From the NCBI RefSeq assembly GCF_002234535.1, contig NZ_CP022521.1, positions 6,060,001-6,124,000 of the forward strand: a stretch of DNA of 64,000 bases, in the 5' to 3' direction. The first letter of the stretch is position 1. Every line of letters starts with the position of its first letter. The DNA is from Actinoalloteichus hoggarensis (GTDB lineage Bacteria > Actinomycetota > Actinomycetes > Mycobacteriales > Pseudonocardiaceae). Below are positions 20,036 through 31,440 of this stretch, in pieces. The position numbers and the translations under genes were made by a program. The notes under the pieces were generated by a model. It worked only from the letters and a program-made list of their open reading frames with translations, searched no databases and was not told the origin of the DNA.

Positions 20036-20766
20036 CGCGGGCTCACCCGCTTCGGAGCGCCGGGCGCCACCGCGTCGGGACGGCGCAGGTAGAGGGGCAC
20101 GAACGGCGCCGGGTCACGGCGGGCCGCCACGGCCTCGGCCGCCGCGAGCGCCAGCCCGATCGGGGTCGGTCCCGTCGCGGCGCGTACCGGCAGGCCGAGG
20201 CGCTCGGCCGCATCGCCTGCCTTCGGTCCGGCCACCGCGGTCACGTCGAGCTCGTCGAGCCGCTCGGCGAGGACGTCCGCGGCGGCGACCTCGGGCCCGT
20301 GTGTCCGGGAGCCGTCGGCGTCGTATCTCGCCCAGTACAGCTCACGGCGGCGGGCGTCGCTGACGACCAGCAGCGGCCCGGCGGGCGCCGACACGCCGGC
20401 GGGGGACGCCTCGGGTTCGGACGCCGCCGAGGGGTCCGCGCCGCAGGCCGCCCGCACGGCGTCCAGTGAGCAGACCGGATACACGGGCCGCTCCAGGGCG
20501 TCGCCCAGGGCGGCGGCCGTGACCATGCCGACCCGCAGTCCGGTGAAGGGCCCGGGCCCGACGCCGCAGACGATCGCGTCGACGTCGGCGAGCCGGTGTC
20601 CCGCCGCCCGCAGCGCCGAGGAGATCAGCGGGGTGAGCAACTCGCCGTGGGCTCGGGCGTCCACCACGATCTGCTCGGCGAGCAGCCGTGGCGCGGATCG
20701 GGTGTCGAGTTCGACCACCCCCGCGGTGACCGCGGGAGTGGCGGTATCGATGGCCAGCAGCAACAC
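20032..20766 (-). CDS. tsaB: tRNA threonylcarbamoyladenosine biosynthesis protein TsaB
   Basis: TsaB is the ASKHA-fold partner that dimerises with TsaD for t6A formation. The 244-residue product begins [18 protein letters not shown] and carries [14 protein letters not shown], the signature of the family, and [14 protein letters not shown]. The C-terminal half is variable. I start at GTG 20766, immediately before the conserved LLLAIDT; the ribosome site is weak. Confidence 0.94.
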   Translation of the reverse strand: MLLLAIDTATPAVTAGVVELDTRSAPRLLAEQIVVDARAHGELLTPLISSALRAAGHRLADVDAIVCGVGPGPFTGLRVGMVTAAALGDALERPVYPVCSLDAVRAACGADPSAASEPEASPAGVSAPAGPLLVVSDARRRELYWARYDADGSRTHGPEVAAADVLAERLDELDVTAVAGPKAGDAAERLGLPVRAATGPTPIGLALAAAEAVAARRDPAPFVPLYLRRPDAVAPGAPKRVSPR

Positions 20767-20851
20767 GAGGGAGAGCCTAGCTCCGTGGCATGCACCGGGA
20801 TGGTGCCGCGTCCCGGACGCCGCCCACCGCCCGCTCGTACGCCCGGGCCCG

Positions 20852-22456
<1,605 letters not shown>

Positions 22457-22479
22457 GAGCACTCCCTTTTCCGCATTGT

Positions 22480-22492
22480 GAAACTATCTTTC
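22480..22492. promoter_or_regulatory. Candidate IclR-type operator
   Basis: GAAACTATCTTTC is GAAA-N5-TTTC, close to the AT-rich dyads bound by IclR proteins. It lies 24 nt upstream of the aceB start in the divergent spacer. CTATC (22484-22488) is also repeated inverted as GATAG (22501-22505). Confidence 0.4.
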
Positions 22493-22574
22493 CGAACTGC
22501 GATAGCTAGACTAGCTGTTCGACACGGGCGCGAGAAGCACCTCGCCGACCGGACAGAAGCGGAGTCCCATTCGG

Positions 22575-23357
22575 ATGTCCCGAGACGATCCAGCCCGGCA
22601 CGCCCCGGCACCGTCCGGCGGGGTGCAGTCCGTCGAACGCGGCCTCCGCCTGCTGGAGCTGTTGGCGGACGCGGGCGGCGAGATGACGCTGAGCCGCCTC
22701 GCCGAGGCGGCCGAACTGCCGACGCCCACCATTCACCGACTGCTCGGCACCCTCGTGCGGTGCGGCTACGTCCGCAGGCGGCCGGACCGGCGCTATGCAC
22801 TGGGCTCCGGGCTGATCAGACTCGGCGAGACGGCGGGCCGCGCGCTGGGCACCTGGGCTCGCCCGCGGCTGGCGGAGTTGACCGAGGCCACGGGCGAGAC
22901 CGCCAACCTCGCGGTGTTGGAGGGCAGCCAGCTCGTCTACGTGGCCCAGGCGCCGTCTCCGCACTCGATGCGGATGTTCACCGAAGTCGGCAGGCGGGTG
23001 CCCGCCCACAGCACCGCGGTGGGCAAGGCGGTGCTCGCGCTGCTCCCGGAGGAGCAGGCGTTGGACCTGATTCGCAGCGCCGGGATGCCCGCACAGACCG
23101 AGCACACCATCACCACGCCCGACGCGCTGATCGACGAGCTGCGGCGGATCCGCCACGCGGGTCACGCGGTCGACGCCGAGGAACAGGAACTCGGGGTGCG
23201 CTGCCTGGCGATGGCGGTCCCGACGGCGGGAACGCCCACGGCCGTCTCGGTGAGCGGCCCCCAGGACCGCATGCGGCGGGTCGGCGAGGCGGCGCTGCTG
23301 CCCGCCCTGCGCCGCGCGGCCGAGGCGGTGGCCGAGGAGCTGGCCGGCCGGGGGTAG
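22575..23357 (+). CDS. IclR-family transcriptional regulator
   Basis: A 260-residue repressor. The winged HTH lies at about 15-80 (SVERGLRLLELLADAG, LSRLAEAAELPTPTIHRLLGTLVRCGYVRR). The IclR effector domain lies at about 95-255 (VPAHSTAVGKAVLA, GHAVDAEEQELGVRCLAMAV). Divergence from aceB and a dyad in the shared spacer suggest it controls the glyoxylate or allantoin route, with glyoxylate or allantoate as possible effector (inference from family). Confidence 0.92.
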   Translation: MSRDDPARHAPAPSGGVQSVERGLRLLELLADAGGEMTLSRLAEAAELPTPTIHRLLGTLVRCGYVRRRPDRRYALGSGLIRLGETAGRALGTWARPRLAELTEATGETANLAVLEGSQLVYVAQAPSPHSMRMFTEVGRRVPAHSTAVGKAVLALLPEEQALDLIRSAGMPAQTEHTITTPDALIDELRRIRHAGHAVDAEEQELGVRCLAMAVPTAGTPTAVSVSGPQDRMRRVGEAALLPALRRAAEAVAEELAGRG

Positions 23358-23494
23358 CGGAACGAGCCGCCGACGGGCGGGGCGACCGGCCGCCCCCGTC
23401 TCGGATCAGACGGTCCGGACTCCGGCCGGACGACGGGTCACCGCGGCGGGTGTGCCGTGCCGGGCAGACGACGAGACGCTGGTGCGGCGGCGGC

Positions 23495-24091
23495 TCAGAG
23501 TGCCGCGAGCCTGCGGGTCCACGAGGGCCCGGCCGCCGTCAGCACCGCCTCGCGTGTGTCGTCGGGCCTGCGATCCATCCGGACCAGCAGGTGTTCGTCG
23601 GTCAGCGACTCCGCGAGCCCCTCGCCCCACTCCACGACGACCACGGCGCGGTCCAGATCGAGCCCGAGGTCGAGATCCTCCAGCTCGCCGATGCCCCCGA
23701 GCCGGTAGGCGTCGACGTGCACCAGGGCCGTTCCTCGGCCGTCCGGGGCGGGTCGGTGCAGCCGGGCGATGACGAAGGTCGGGGAGGTGACGCGCCCGAG
23801 GACGCCGAGGCCCGCGCCGATGCCCTGGGTGAACGCGGTCTTGCCCGCCCCGAGCGGGCCCGCGAGCACCACCAGGTCGCCCGCCTCGACGACTCCGCCC
23901 AGCCGCCGTCCGAGCTCATGGGTGTCGGCGGGCGTGGGCAGGGTCCGGCACAGCTCCGCCGAGCCGTCTGGGACGAGGTCCGGCCCGCGTCGCGTGCCGT
24001 CGGCTCGGCCGGGGGGCGTGCCGATCCCGTGGGCGCAAGCCGTGCCCACGAGGCTCCGCGGGCCTGCCTCGGGCCTGTCGTGCTCGTTCAT
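23495..24091 (-). CDS. tsaE: tRNA threonylcarbamoyladenosine biosynthesis ATPase TsaE
   Basis: A P-loop ATPase that recycles the TsaB-TsaD complex. It has the Walker A LAGPLGAGKTAFTQGIGAGLG, the TSPTFVI switch, HVDAYRL and the Walker B-like VVVVEWGEGL. At 198 residues it is longer than typical (about 155) because of a 45-residue polar N-terminal extension with no conserved motif. The ATG at 24091 overlaps the upstream hydrolase stop (ATGA). Confidence 0.94.
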   Translation of the reverse strand: MNEHDRPEAGPRSLVGTACAHGIGTPPGRADGTRRGPDLVPDGSAELCRTLPTPADTHELGRRLGGVVEAGDLVVLAGPLGAGKTAFTQGIGAGLGVLGRVTSPTFVIARLHRPAPDGRGTALVHVDAYRLGGIGELEDLDLGLDLDRAVVVVEWGEGLAESLTDEHLLVRMDRRPDDTREAVLTAAGPSWTRRLAAL

Positions 24092-25191
24092 GCCTCGGCC
24101 TCCTCCGGTCGGACCGGTGCCGTGCGTCGGCCGCTGACCCGGCGCACGAGCTGGCGCACGGCCTCGGTGCACCGGTCCGCCTGTTCCAGCATCACCATGT
24201 GCCCCGCGCCCTCGACTCGCACGAACTCCGCGTTCGGCAGTGCTTCGGCGATGGCCTCCGAATGCCAGAACGGCGTGATCCGGTCGGCATCGCCGCCGAG
24301 CACGAGCACCTCGCAGTGTCGCAGCCCGACCAGCGCCGTGTAGCGGTCGTGGGTGCCCAGCGTCTCCAGGAAGTCGGTGACGACCTGCAACGGCGTCGCC
24401 GTGATCATCTCCGCCATCAGCTCGACCAGATGCGGGCTCGCCTTCCGGTCGCCGAAGGCGATCGACCGCACCCCGCTTCTGGTGATGCCACCGCCCGCCC
24501 GGCGCACCATCTCGAACAGCTCCGGTTGCCAGGAGGCCACCCGACCCAGTCCTCTGGTCATCGGGTTACGTCGATTCAGGAATGATCGGGACAGACCGGA
24601 CTTCGCCAGCTCGCCCGCCGACGTGCCGATCAGGGCGACGCCCTTGATCCGCTCGACGAACAGCTCCGGATACTGCTCGGCCAGCGCCATGATCGTCATG
24701 CCGCCCATCGAGTGACCGACCAGCACCAGCGGACCCTCCGGCGCGGCCACCCGCAGTACGCCCGCCAGATCGCGCCCCAGCTGCTCGATCGTCGAGGACG
24801 ATCGCGGCGCGCGGCCGGACCGGCCGTGACTGCGCTGGTCGTAGGAGACGACCCGGACACGGGGGCCGGTCATCGACGGGAGGTCCCGCCGCTGGAAGTG
24901 CCAGCATCGGCGGTCCAGCACATAGCCGTGCACCAGGACGACGGTGAGTTCCGGTTCGCCGCCGTCGGCCGGGCCGACCTCTTCGACGGCGATCGGGATC
25001 CCGTCGTCGGCGGCCACCGTGTACTCGTGGTCGGGCGTCAGCGCCCCCAACAGCTCGGCCGCCAGCGGGTCCTCCTCGACCGCGCGCCGAGCGGCCAACC
25101 GGGCGCTCTGCGCGGCGACGCCGACGGCGGCCCCGCCCAACGCGGCGCCGACCAGCCCGCCGACGACGCCCACGACATGCCACGGTTTCAT
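24088..25191 (-). CDS. Alpha/beta hydrolase, membrane-anchored
   Basis: A 367-residue protein. A single N-terminal membrane segment (MKPWHVVGVVGGLVGAALGG and onward) is followed by an alpha/beta hydrolase fold. It shows VLVHGYVLDRRCW (oxyanion HG), the nucleophile elbow VGHSMGG (Ser), GGDADRITPFWHSE (Asp) and GAGHMVMLEQ (His). The substrate is unknown; lipase/esterase or haloperoxidase-like activity is possible. It is overlapped by 4 nt at both ends, with alr upstream and tsaE downstream, so all three are co-translated, as I recall for the same locus in other actinomycetes. Confidence 0.9.
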   Translation of the reverse strand: MKPWHVVGVVGGLVGAALGGAAVGVAAQSARLAARRAVEEDPLAAELLGALTPDHEYTVAADDGIPIAVEEVGPADGGEPELTVVLVHGYVLDRRCWHFQRRDLPSMTGPRVRVVSYDQRSHGRSGRAPRSSSTIEQLGRDLAGVLRVAAPEGPLVLVGHSMGGMTIMALAEQYPELFVERIKGVALIGTSAGELAKSGLSRSFLNRRNPMTRGLGRVASWQPELFEMVRRAGGGITRSGVRSIAFGDRKASPHLVELMAEMITATPLQVVTDFLETLGTHDRYTALVGLRHCEVLVLGGDADRITPFWHSEAIAEALPNAEFVRVEGAGHMVMLEQADRCTEAVRQLVRRVSGRRTAPVRPEEAEA

Positions 25192-26393
25192 TCGTCCGCC
25201 TCCGCGTGCTGCTCGGAGCGTGCCCGCCCCGCGTCGAGGAGGACCGGCCCGCCGTCGACGACGATCCGGCGTCCTCTGGGCCGGTGCATCCCGGTGACGA
25301 TCTCGTAGTCGATGGTGCCGATCGCGTCCGCCCACTCCGTCGCGGTCGGCTCGCCGTGATCGCCGGGTCCGAACAGCACGACGGGATCACCCGGTTCGAC
25401 GACGTCGTCGCCGCAGTCCACCACGAACTGGTCCATGCAGATCCGGCCCGCGATCGGCCTGCGCGCGCCCGCCAGCCAGACCGACATCCGGCCCGAGAGC
25501 AGCCGGGGCACGCCGTCGGCATACCCGATCGGGATCAACGCCAAGGTCGTGTCGCGCGCCGCCGTCCAGGTCAGGCCGTAGGACACGCCTTCGCCCGCCG
25601 CGACCCGCTTCACCAGCACGACCCTGCTGCGCAGCGTCATCGCCGGGCGCAGCCGGACGTCGGTGTGGTCGGCCACCGGGTTCAGGCCGTAACAGGCGAT
25701 GCCCGGCCGAACGAGGTCGAAGTGCAGGTCCGGACGAGTGAGCGTGGCGGCGGAGTTGGCGAGGTGTCGCAGCGGGCGCAGTCCGGCCGCACGGGCCGTC
25801 TGCCATGCCTCGTCGAACCGCGCCGCCTGGGCGTCGATCGACGGGTGTCCCGGCTCGTCCGCGCAGGCCAGATGCGACCAGACGGCATCGACGACGACGT
25901 GCCCGGCCCGCTCGGCCTCGGCGGCCGCGGCGACCAGACCCGGCCAGTCCGCACCGGTCGCGCCGTTGCGGCTCAGCCCGGTGTCGATCTTCAGGTGGAC
26001 GTGGGCGACGAGTCCGGTTCGGCGGGCGGCGGCGATGAGCGAGTGCAGGGTCCTCGGAGCGGCGACCGAGACGGCGACCCGTTGTCGGACCGCCTCGGTG
26101 AAGTCCTCGTCGGGCTCGTGCAGCCAGCACAGGACGTCGGCGGTGACGCCGCCCGCCCGCAGGTGCAGGGCCTCCGCCTGGGAACGCACGCCCAGCCACC
26201 TGGCGCCGCCCGCCAGCGCGGCGTTCGCGGCGGTCAGCGCGCCGTGTCCGTAGCCGTCGGCCTTGACCACCGCCATCGTGGCCGCGCCGGAGCGTCGAGC
26301 CGTCTCGGCCAGCAGGGCGACGTTCTGCCTGATCGCCTCGGCGTCCACGACCAGTTCGGCCCGAGACGGAGGCACCGTCTGATGTGCGTCCAT
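25188..26393 (-). CDS. alr: Alanine racemase
   Basis: A PLP enzyme that makes D-alanine for peptidoglycan. The 401-residue protein carries the PLP lysine in VVKADGYGHGA and the catalytic tyrosine in EGVSYGLTWTA, plus HLKIDTGLSRNG, RPGIACYGLNP, IGYADGVPRLL and ICMDQFVVD. It is the first gene of the coupled alr-hydrolase-tsaE set. The start is the only ATG placed correctly ahead of the conserved ELVVDAEAI. Confidence 0.97.
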   Translation of the reverse strand: MDAHQTVPPSRAELVVDAEAIRQNVALLAETARRSGAATMAVVKADGYGHGALTAANAALAGGARWLGVRSQAEALHLRAGGVTADVLCWLHEPDEDFTEAVRQRVAVSVAAPRTLHSLIAAARRTGLVAHVHLKIDTGLSRNGATGADWPGLVAAAAEAERAGHVVVDAVWSHLACADEPGHPSIDAQAARFDEAWQTARAAGLRPLRHLANSAATLTRPDLHFDLVRPGIACYGLNPVADHTDVRLRPAMTLRSRVVLVKRVAAGEGVSYGLTWTAARDTTLALIPIGYADGVPRLLSGRMSVWLAGARRPIAGRICMDQFVVDCGDDVVEPGDPVVLFGPGDHGEPTATEWADAIGTIDYEIVTGMHRPRGRRIVVDGGPVLLDAGRARSEQHAEADE

Positions 26394-26772
26394 GACTCGG
26401 CCATGGTGTCACAAGGCCGCGGCGAGAGGACCGGCTCGGCACGCGACGACCGGGCGTACTCCCCGGGGCCGCCCGACGCCGACACGGGGGCGGCGCGGAC
26501 TTCACACCGTGGGGACGGCTCCGGCCGGCGGATGCCGTGCGCCTCAGGCCGACCGCTGTTCGCGGACGGTCCCGTGCCGGGCGCTCCGACCGAGGCGAGG
26601 TGCGGGCGACTCCGTGCGACGCGGCCGCCGAGGACACGGCTCGCCCCCGGAGAGGACCCGGGTTCTCGGAGGGAGGGCGCTCGGTCCTCGAAGTCCGGCC
26701 CCGAACCCCGAGCCGGCACTACCGCCGTGCGAATCAGGCTCGACCACGGCGCGGGCTCAGCCGACAGCGGGC
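26394..26772. other. Intergenic region between nnrD and alr
   Basis: 379 nt of GC-rich sequence carrying the alr promoter region. No RNA gene, strong hairpin or supported small protein is visible; the open frames here are shadows. Confidence 0.45.
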
Positions 26773-28245
26773 TCAGCCTTCGGTGCGGCGGAATCGGCGG
26801 ATCGCGGCAGGGACGGCGGCCAACAGGGCGGACGCCCCGATGGGGGCTCCCCGAGCGGCGAGGTCGGCGGCCGTGGAGTGCAGCAGCGCCGCGTTGCCCG
26901 CCGCCGACCACGGGTCGAGTCCGGCGGCCAGCAGCGCCCCGATCAGGCCGGTGAGGACGTCCCCGGAGCCTGCCGTGGCCGCCCAGGATCCCCGTGCCTC
27001 GTTGACCAGGACACGCCCGTCCGGGGCGGCGATGACCGTGGTGTTGCCCTTGAGCAGGACGACGGCGTCGAACCGCGCCGCGGCGCGACGCACCGAGGCG
27101 ACGCGGTCGACGCCCACCGGACCGGCCAGCCGGGCGAACTCCCCGGCATGCGGACTCAAGACCAGAGGCACTCCCGGATCACGCAGGTCCCAGAGAGTCT
27201 CGTCGTGCGCGAGCAGGGTGATGGCGTCGGCGTCGACGCAGGCGGGCAGGCCCGAGCCGAGGACATGCCGGAGAACCTCGCGGCCCGACTCGCCGGTGCC
27301 GATGCCCGGACCGACGGACCAGGCCTGCACCCGTCCCGCGTCGGCGACGGTCCCGGTGACGACCGCCTCCGGCCAGTGGTCCCGCACGACGTCGGCGGCC
27401 GGCCCCGCGTACCGCACCATGCCCGAGGTCGCGTGCACCGCGGCCCCGGTGACCAGCACGGCGGCGCCGGGGAAGACGGCGGAACCCGCCGCGACGCCGA
27501 CCACGCCCTGGCTGTACTTGTCGTCCGTCGGGCCGGGCACCGGCCAGTCTCGCCGCAGATCGGCGGGGTCGAGCAGGGAGAGCTCCGGCGGGCCCAGCGC
27601 CTCGGCCAGCCCGATGTCCAGGACGTCGACGCGCCCCGAGTGCGCGACGCCCGCGCCGAGGACGTGACCGGGTTTGAGTCCACCGAAGGTCACCGTGCGA
27701 GTCGCCGACACCGCGGGTCCGTCGACCGCGCCGGTGCCGGGGTCGACTCCGCTCGGCAGGTCCACGGCCAGCACCGGAGCCGTGACGGCCGCGACGAGTG
27801 CGGCGGCCGCGGGCCGCAACGGGCCGCGAGCCGACAGGCCGACGATCCCGTCGATGACGAGATCCGCGCGCCCGACCACCTCGGCGGCCTCATCCGAGAC
27901 GACAACCTGACCCGCACCCGCCGCCGACGCTCGGCCGCCCGCCGCGCGCAGCGCCGCCAGCCCGGCCGGATGGGCCCGGTCGGGGGCGAGCAGTACGGCG
28001 TCCACCCGCACACCCCGGCGGCGCAGGAACGCGCCCGCCCAGAGGGCGTCGCCGCCGTTGCTGCCCGCGCCGACCAGCAGCGCCACCCGAGAGCCCGCCA
28101 CCCGGCCGATCCGATCGCGAAGCAGTTCGGCGGCGGCGACGGCGACGCCGAACGCCGCCCGGTACATGAGGGTCGATTCGGAAACGTGCCTGCCGAGTCG
28201 CTCCTCCGCCGCCCGCACCTGGTCGGGGGTCCACACTCCGCGCAT
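26773..28245 (-). CDS. nnrD: Bifunctional NAD(P)H-hydrate epimerase / ADP-dependent dehydratase
   Basis: Repairs damaged NAD(P)HX. Residues about 1-215 are the YjeF_N epimerase domain (LLVGAGSNGGDALWAG, VDLPSGVDPGTG). Residues about 230-490 are the carbohydrate-kinase-like dehydratase (KYSQGVVGVAAGS, LVLSPHAGEFARL, LLKGNTTVIA, GSWAATAGSGDVLTGLIGALLA). Both halves look complete, so both activities are expected. The ATG at 28245 has GGAAG upstream. Confidence 0.96.
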   Translation of the reverse strand: MRGVWTPDQVRAAEERLGRHVSESTLMYRAAFGVAVAAAELLRDRIGRVAGSRVALLVGAGSNGGDALWAGAFLRRRGVRVDAVLLAPDRAHPAGLAALRAAGGRASAAGAGQVVVSDEAAEVVGRADLVIDGIVGLSARGPLRPAAAALVAAVTAPVLAVDLPSGVDPGTGAVDGPAVSATRTVTFGGLKPGHVLGAGVAHSGRVDVLDIGLAEALGPPELSLLDPADLRRDWPVPGPTDDKYSQGVVGVAAGSAVFPGAAVLVTGAAVHATSGMVRYAGPAADVVRDHWPEAVVTGTVADAGRVQAWSVGPGIGTGESGREVLRHVLGSGLPACVDADAITLLAHDETLWDLRDPGVPLVLSPHAGEFARLAGPVGVDRVASVRRAAARFDAVVLLKGNTTVIAAPDGRVLVNEARGSWAATAGSGDVLTGLIGALLAAGLDPWSAAGNAALLHSTAADLAARGAPIGASALLAAVPAAIRRFRRTEG

Positions 28246-28617
28246 CCGGCTTCCTTCCTCCCGCGCCGCCTGTCACCACACCTCGAGGATCACGATCACC
28301 CATCCTGACGACCGCGGGCCCGCTTCGCACCGGGACGCGGGCGATGCGCGTCGAATACGGGTGATTCGGGGTCGCCGACGCCGGCCGCGCCGCGGGGCGG
28401 CGGGGCGCTGAAGCGGCAGGCAGAACACCCGACCGGTCATCGCCCGACCGCGGTCATGGGTCCCCGTGGAGCATCGCCCCGCCGTCGTCGCCCGAGGACG
28501 ATCGGGCAGGCGACGGCCGCACCGGCGTCTCTTCCCCGTCCGGAGCAGCCCCGTCACCGAATGCGCCGCCATTCCTACGACCGCTCACGTGACAGGGCGG
28601 CAGGGACGGCGGCCGCG
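28246..28617. other. Intergenic region between acpS and nnrD
   Basis: 372 nt. An open minus-strand frame of 99 codons (28273-28572) has Arg-rich shadow composition and is not accepted. Nothing else seen. Confidence 0.45.
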
Positions 28618-29034
28618 CTACGACGTCGCCGGTTCGGCGGACTCGTCCCGAGCCGCGGCCCGCTCGTCGCCCTCGGCGACGACGACGGCGGCGGCGAGGT
28701 TCGCGTCATGGGTCAACGAGACGTGCCAACGTCGCACCCGCAGGCGCTCGGCATGCCGCGCGAGGACCCCGGTGATCCGCAGCGTCGGCCTGCCGTCGGG
28801 TCCGGAGATCACCTCGCAGTCGCGGAAACCGCAGCCCGCCGGGGCGCCGAGCGCCTTGGCCGCCGCCTCCTTCGCCGCGAACCGCGCCGCCAACGAGCGG
28901 GCCGTCCGGCGCCCGCCCGATCCGGTGACCCGCTCCTCGGGGCAGAACACCCGGTCGACGAGGTCGGGGGTGCGGGCGAGCACCGCCTCGAAACGGACCA
29001 CGCCCACCAGGTCGGTGCCGATCCCCACGATCAT
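28618..29034 (-). CDS. acpS: Holo-[acyl-carrier-protein] synthase
   Basis: Transfers 4'-phosphopantetheine from CoA to the ACP serine. The 138-residue protein has [16 protein letters not shown] with the Mg-binding Asp, the [16 protein letters not shown] helix and [17 protein letters not shown]. This length and motif order define the AcpS family. The C-terminal 15 residues are a polar tail. Confidence 0.95.
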   Translation of the reverse strand: MIVGIGTDLVGVVRFEAVLARTPDLVDRVFCPEERVTGSGGRRTARSLAARFAAKEAAAKALGAPAGCGFRDCEVISGPDGRPTLRITGVLARHAERLRVRRWHVSLTHDANLAAAVVVAEGDERAAARDESAEPATS

Positions 29035-29387
29035 GGCGGCAAGCCTGCCAGGCTCGACTGGAACCTCGTTCGAGGCGACCTCGTCCGCGCGTCGCGGCGG
29101 CCGCGCGGGTCGGGTGCGCGCCGCGCCGTCACCACGGCCGCCGCGTTCGCCATCGGATCGCAGGCGCCGGAGCCGCCGCGTTCACCACGGCCGTCTCGTC
29201 GACTCCGCCTCGGGCGCGGAGCGTCGAGGCGCCGCAGGCGGCTCTGGTGCGGATCGCGGACCCGGAACCCGTCGCGCTACCGCGCTCGACATGTGCCGAC
29301 GAGCAGCGGTGCACCCACCCGCGGCGAGAACGGGACGGCCCGACGGCCTCCCCCGTGGAGCGCGGGAGACCGGCCGAGCGCGGCGAC
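29035..29387. other. Intergenic region between glmS and acpS
   Basis: 353 nt of very GC-rich sequence. No supported gene, RNA or strong terminator is visible. Confidence 0.45.
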
Positions 29388-31253
29388 TCACTCGACCGTG
29401 ACGGACTTCGCGAGGTTGCGCGGCTTGTCGACGTCGTACCCCCTGGCCTTGGCGATCTCCGCGGCGAAGATCTGCAGGGGGACGGTGGACACCAACGGCT
29501 GAAGGAGCGTCGACACCGCGGGCACCTCGATGAGGTGGTCGGCGAACGGCCGGACCGTCTCGTCCCCCTCCTGGGCGATGACGATCGTCTGCGCGCCCCG
29601 CGCCTGGATCTCCCGGATGTTGGACAGCAGCTTCGAATGCAGCGTCGCCCGGCCCTTCGAGGACGGCATGACGACCACCACGGGCAGGCCCTCCTCGATC
29701 AACGCGATCGGGCCGTGCTTGAGCTCGCCCGCCGCGAAGCCCTCGGCGTGCATGTAGGCGAGCTCCTTGAGCTTGAGGGCGCCCTCCAGCGCGACCGGGT
29801 AGCCGACGTGTCTGCCGAGGAAGAGCACCGCCTTGGAGTCGGCGAGGCCCGCCGCCAGCTCCCGCACCTGGCCCGCCGTGCCGAGCACCCGGCCGACGGC
29901 CTCCGGCATGGCCTCCAGCTCATGGAACTCCCTGGCCACCTCGTCCGGATACTTGGTGCCGCGCGCGCCGGCCAGGGCCAGGCCGACGAGGTAGTTCGCC
30001 GCGATCTGAGCGAGGAAGGCCTTCGTCGAGGCCACCCCGATCTCGGGGCCCGCATGGGTGTAGAGCACCGCGTCGGACTCGCGGGGGATCTGGGCGCCAT
30101 TGGTGTTGCAGACCGCCAGCACCCTGGCCTTCTGCTCCCGGGCGTGCCGGACGGCTTCCAACGTGTCGGCCGTCTCACCCGACTGCGAGACCGCCACGAC
30201 CAGCGTGTCTCGGTCCAGCACCGGGTCGCGGTAACGGAACTCGCTCGCCAGCTCGACCTCCACCGGAAGCCGGCACCAGTGCTCGATGGCGTACTTGGCG
30301 ACCAGACCGGAGTGGTAGGCCGATCCGCAGGCCACGACGAAGACCTTGTCGATCTCGCGGAGGTCCTGGTCGGCGAGCCGCTGCTCGTCCAGGACGATCC
30401 GGCCGTCGGCGAAGTGGCCGCGCAGCGTGTTGGCGAGCGCCTCGGGCTGCTCCTCGATCTCCTTGAGCATGAAGTACTCGTGGCCGCCCTTCTCGGCGGC
30501 GGCCAGGTCCCAGTCGACGCGGAAGGTCTTGGGGGCGATCTCGGCACCGTGGAAGTCGGTGACCCGGTAGCCGTCCCGGTCGATCACGACCGCCTGGTCC
30601 TGCCCCAGCTCGACCGCGTTCCTGGTGTGTTCGATGAAGGCGGCCACGTCGGAGGCCACGAAGGTCTCGCCGTCGCCGACGCCCACCACCAGCGGGGAGG
30701 AGCGCCGAGCAGCGACGATCATGTCTGGTTCATCCAGGTGGGTGACGACGAGGGTGAACGCGCCCTCCAGCCTGCGGCACACCGCACGCACCGAGGCGGG
30801 GAGGTCTCCCTCGGAGTCGCCGCCGTCGACGCCGAGGTAGGCGCGGGCGATCAGGTGCGCGGCGGTCTCGGTGTCGGTGTCGCTGGCCATCTCCACGCCC
30901 GCGGACTCCAGCTCGGCGCGCAGCTGGGCGAAGTTCTCGATGATGCCGTTGTGCACGACGGCGACGCGTCCCGCGGCATCGGTGTGCGGGTGGGCGTTGC
31001 GATCCGTGGGCGCACCGTGGGTGGCCCACCTCGTGTGCCCGACCCCGGTGTTCCCCTCGAACCTGTCGCGGCCCACCTCGTCGAGGCGTGCCTCCAGGTT
31101 GCGCAGCGGGCCTGCCTTGCGCTCCACCGCGAGCCCGCCGTCGACCACGGCGATGCCCGCGGAGTCGTAGCCCCGGTACTCCAGCCTCCGCAGCCCGGCC
31201 AATACCACGTCACGTGCCTGCTGATGGCCCACATATCCGACGATTCCGCACAC
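29388..31253 (-). CDS. glmS: Glutamine-fructose-6-phosphate aminotransferase
   Basis: Makes glucosamine-6-phosphate, the first step to UDP-GlcNAc; glmM about 7 kb away is the next enzyme. The 621-residue protein has the N-terminal nucleophile Cys (CGIVGYVGHQQARDVV), HTRWATHG and NGIIENF in the glutaminase half. Two SIS isomerase domains follow (ACGSAYHSGLV, VAVSQSGETADTLEA) and the terminal PRNLAKSVTVE. I place the start at GTG 31253, not two codons earlier, because the Cys must become residue 1 after Met removal. No glmS riboswitch is recognisable upstream. Confidence 0.97.
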   Translation of the reverse strand: MCGIVGYVGHQQARDVVLAGLRRLEYRGYDSAGIAVVDGGLAVERKAGPLRNLEARLDEVGRDRFEGNTGVGHTRWATHGAPTDRNAHPHTDAAGRVAVVHNGIIENFAQLRAELESAGVEMASDTDTETAAHLIARAYLGVDGGDSEGDLPASVRAVCRRLEGAFTLVVTHLDEPDMIVAARRSSPLVVGVGDGETFVASDVAAFIEHTRNAVELGQDQAVVIDRDGYRVTDFHGAEIAPKTFRVDWDLAAAEKGGHEYFMLKEIEEQPEALANTLRGHFADGRIVLDEQRLADQDLREIDKVFVVACGSAYHSGLVAKYAIEHWCRLPVEVELASEFRYRDPVLDRDTLVVAVSQSGETADTLEAVRHAREQKARVLAVCNTNGAQIPRESDAVLYTHAGPEIGVASTKAFLAQIAANYLVGLALAGARGTKYPDEVAREFHELEAMPEAVGRVLGTAGQVRELAAGLADSKAVLFLGRHVGYPVALEGALKLKELAYMHAEGFAAGELKHGPIALIEEGLPVVVVMPSSKGRATLHSKLLSNIREIQARGAQTIVIAQEGDETVRPFADHLIEVPAVSTLLQPLVSTVPLQIFAAEIAKARGYDVDKPRNLAKSVTVE

Positions 31254-31440
31254 AGCCACAGCGTAAGCCGGCGGCGGCGTGCGTTCCTCGCCTACGACAC
31301 CCCCGCATCATCGCAGGTAGCACGCCCACTCGGGCCCGTTTTGGTATAGACCAGTCTCGATCAGTCGAGTCCGCCGACGGCGTACTCCGATCTCGGGTCA
31401 GCGCGGCCCCCGGCCGTCTGATCGACTACCGTCGTCGTTC

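Noticed and set aside
28273-28572. 99-codon minus-strand frame between acpS and nnrD
   Set aside because: Arg-rich shadow-type composition, no ribosome site, no family resemblance.
29388-31259. glmS start two codons upstream of the chosen GTG
   Set aside because: It would bury the catalytic N-terminal cysteine behind Ala-Val; the enzyme needs Cys directly after the initiator.
31254-31440. glmS riboswitch/ribozyme upstream of glmS
   Set aside because: No glmS ribozyme core was recognisable, and this class is typical of Firmicutes.
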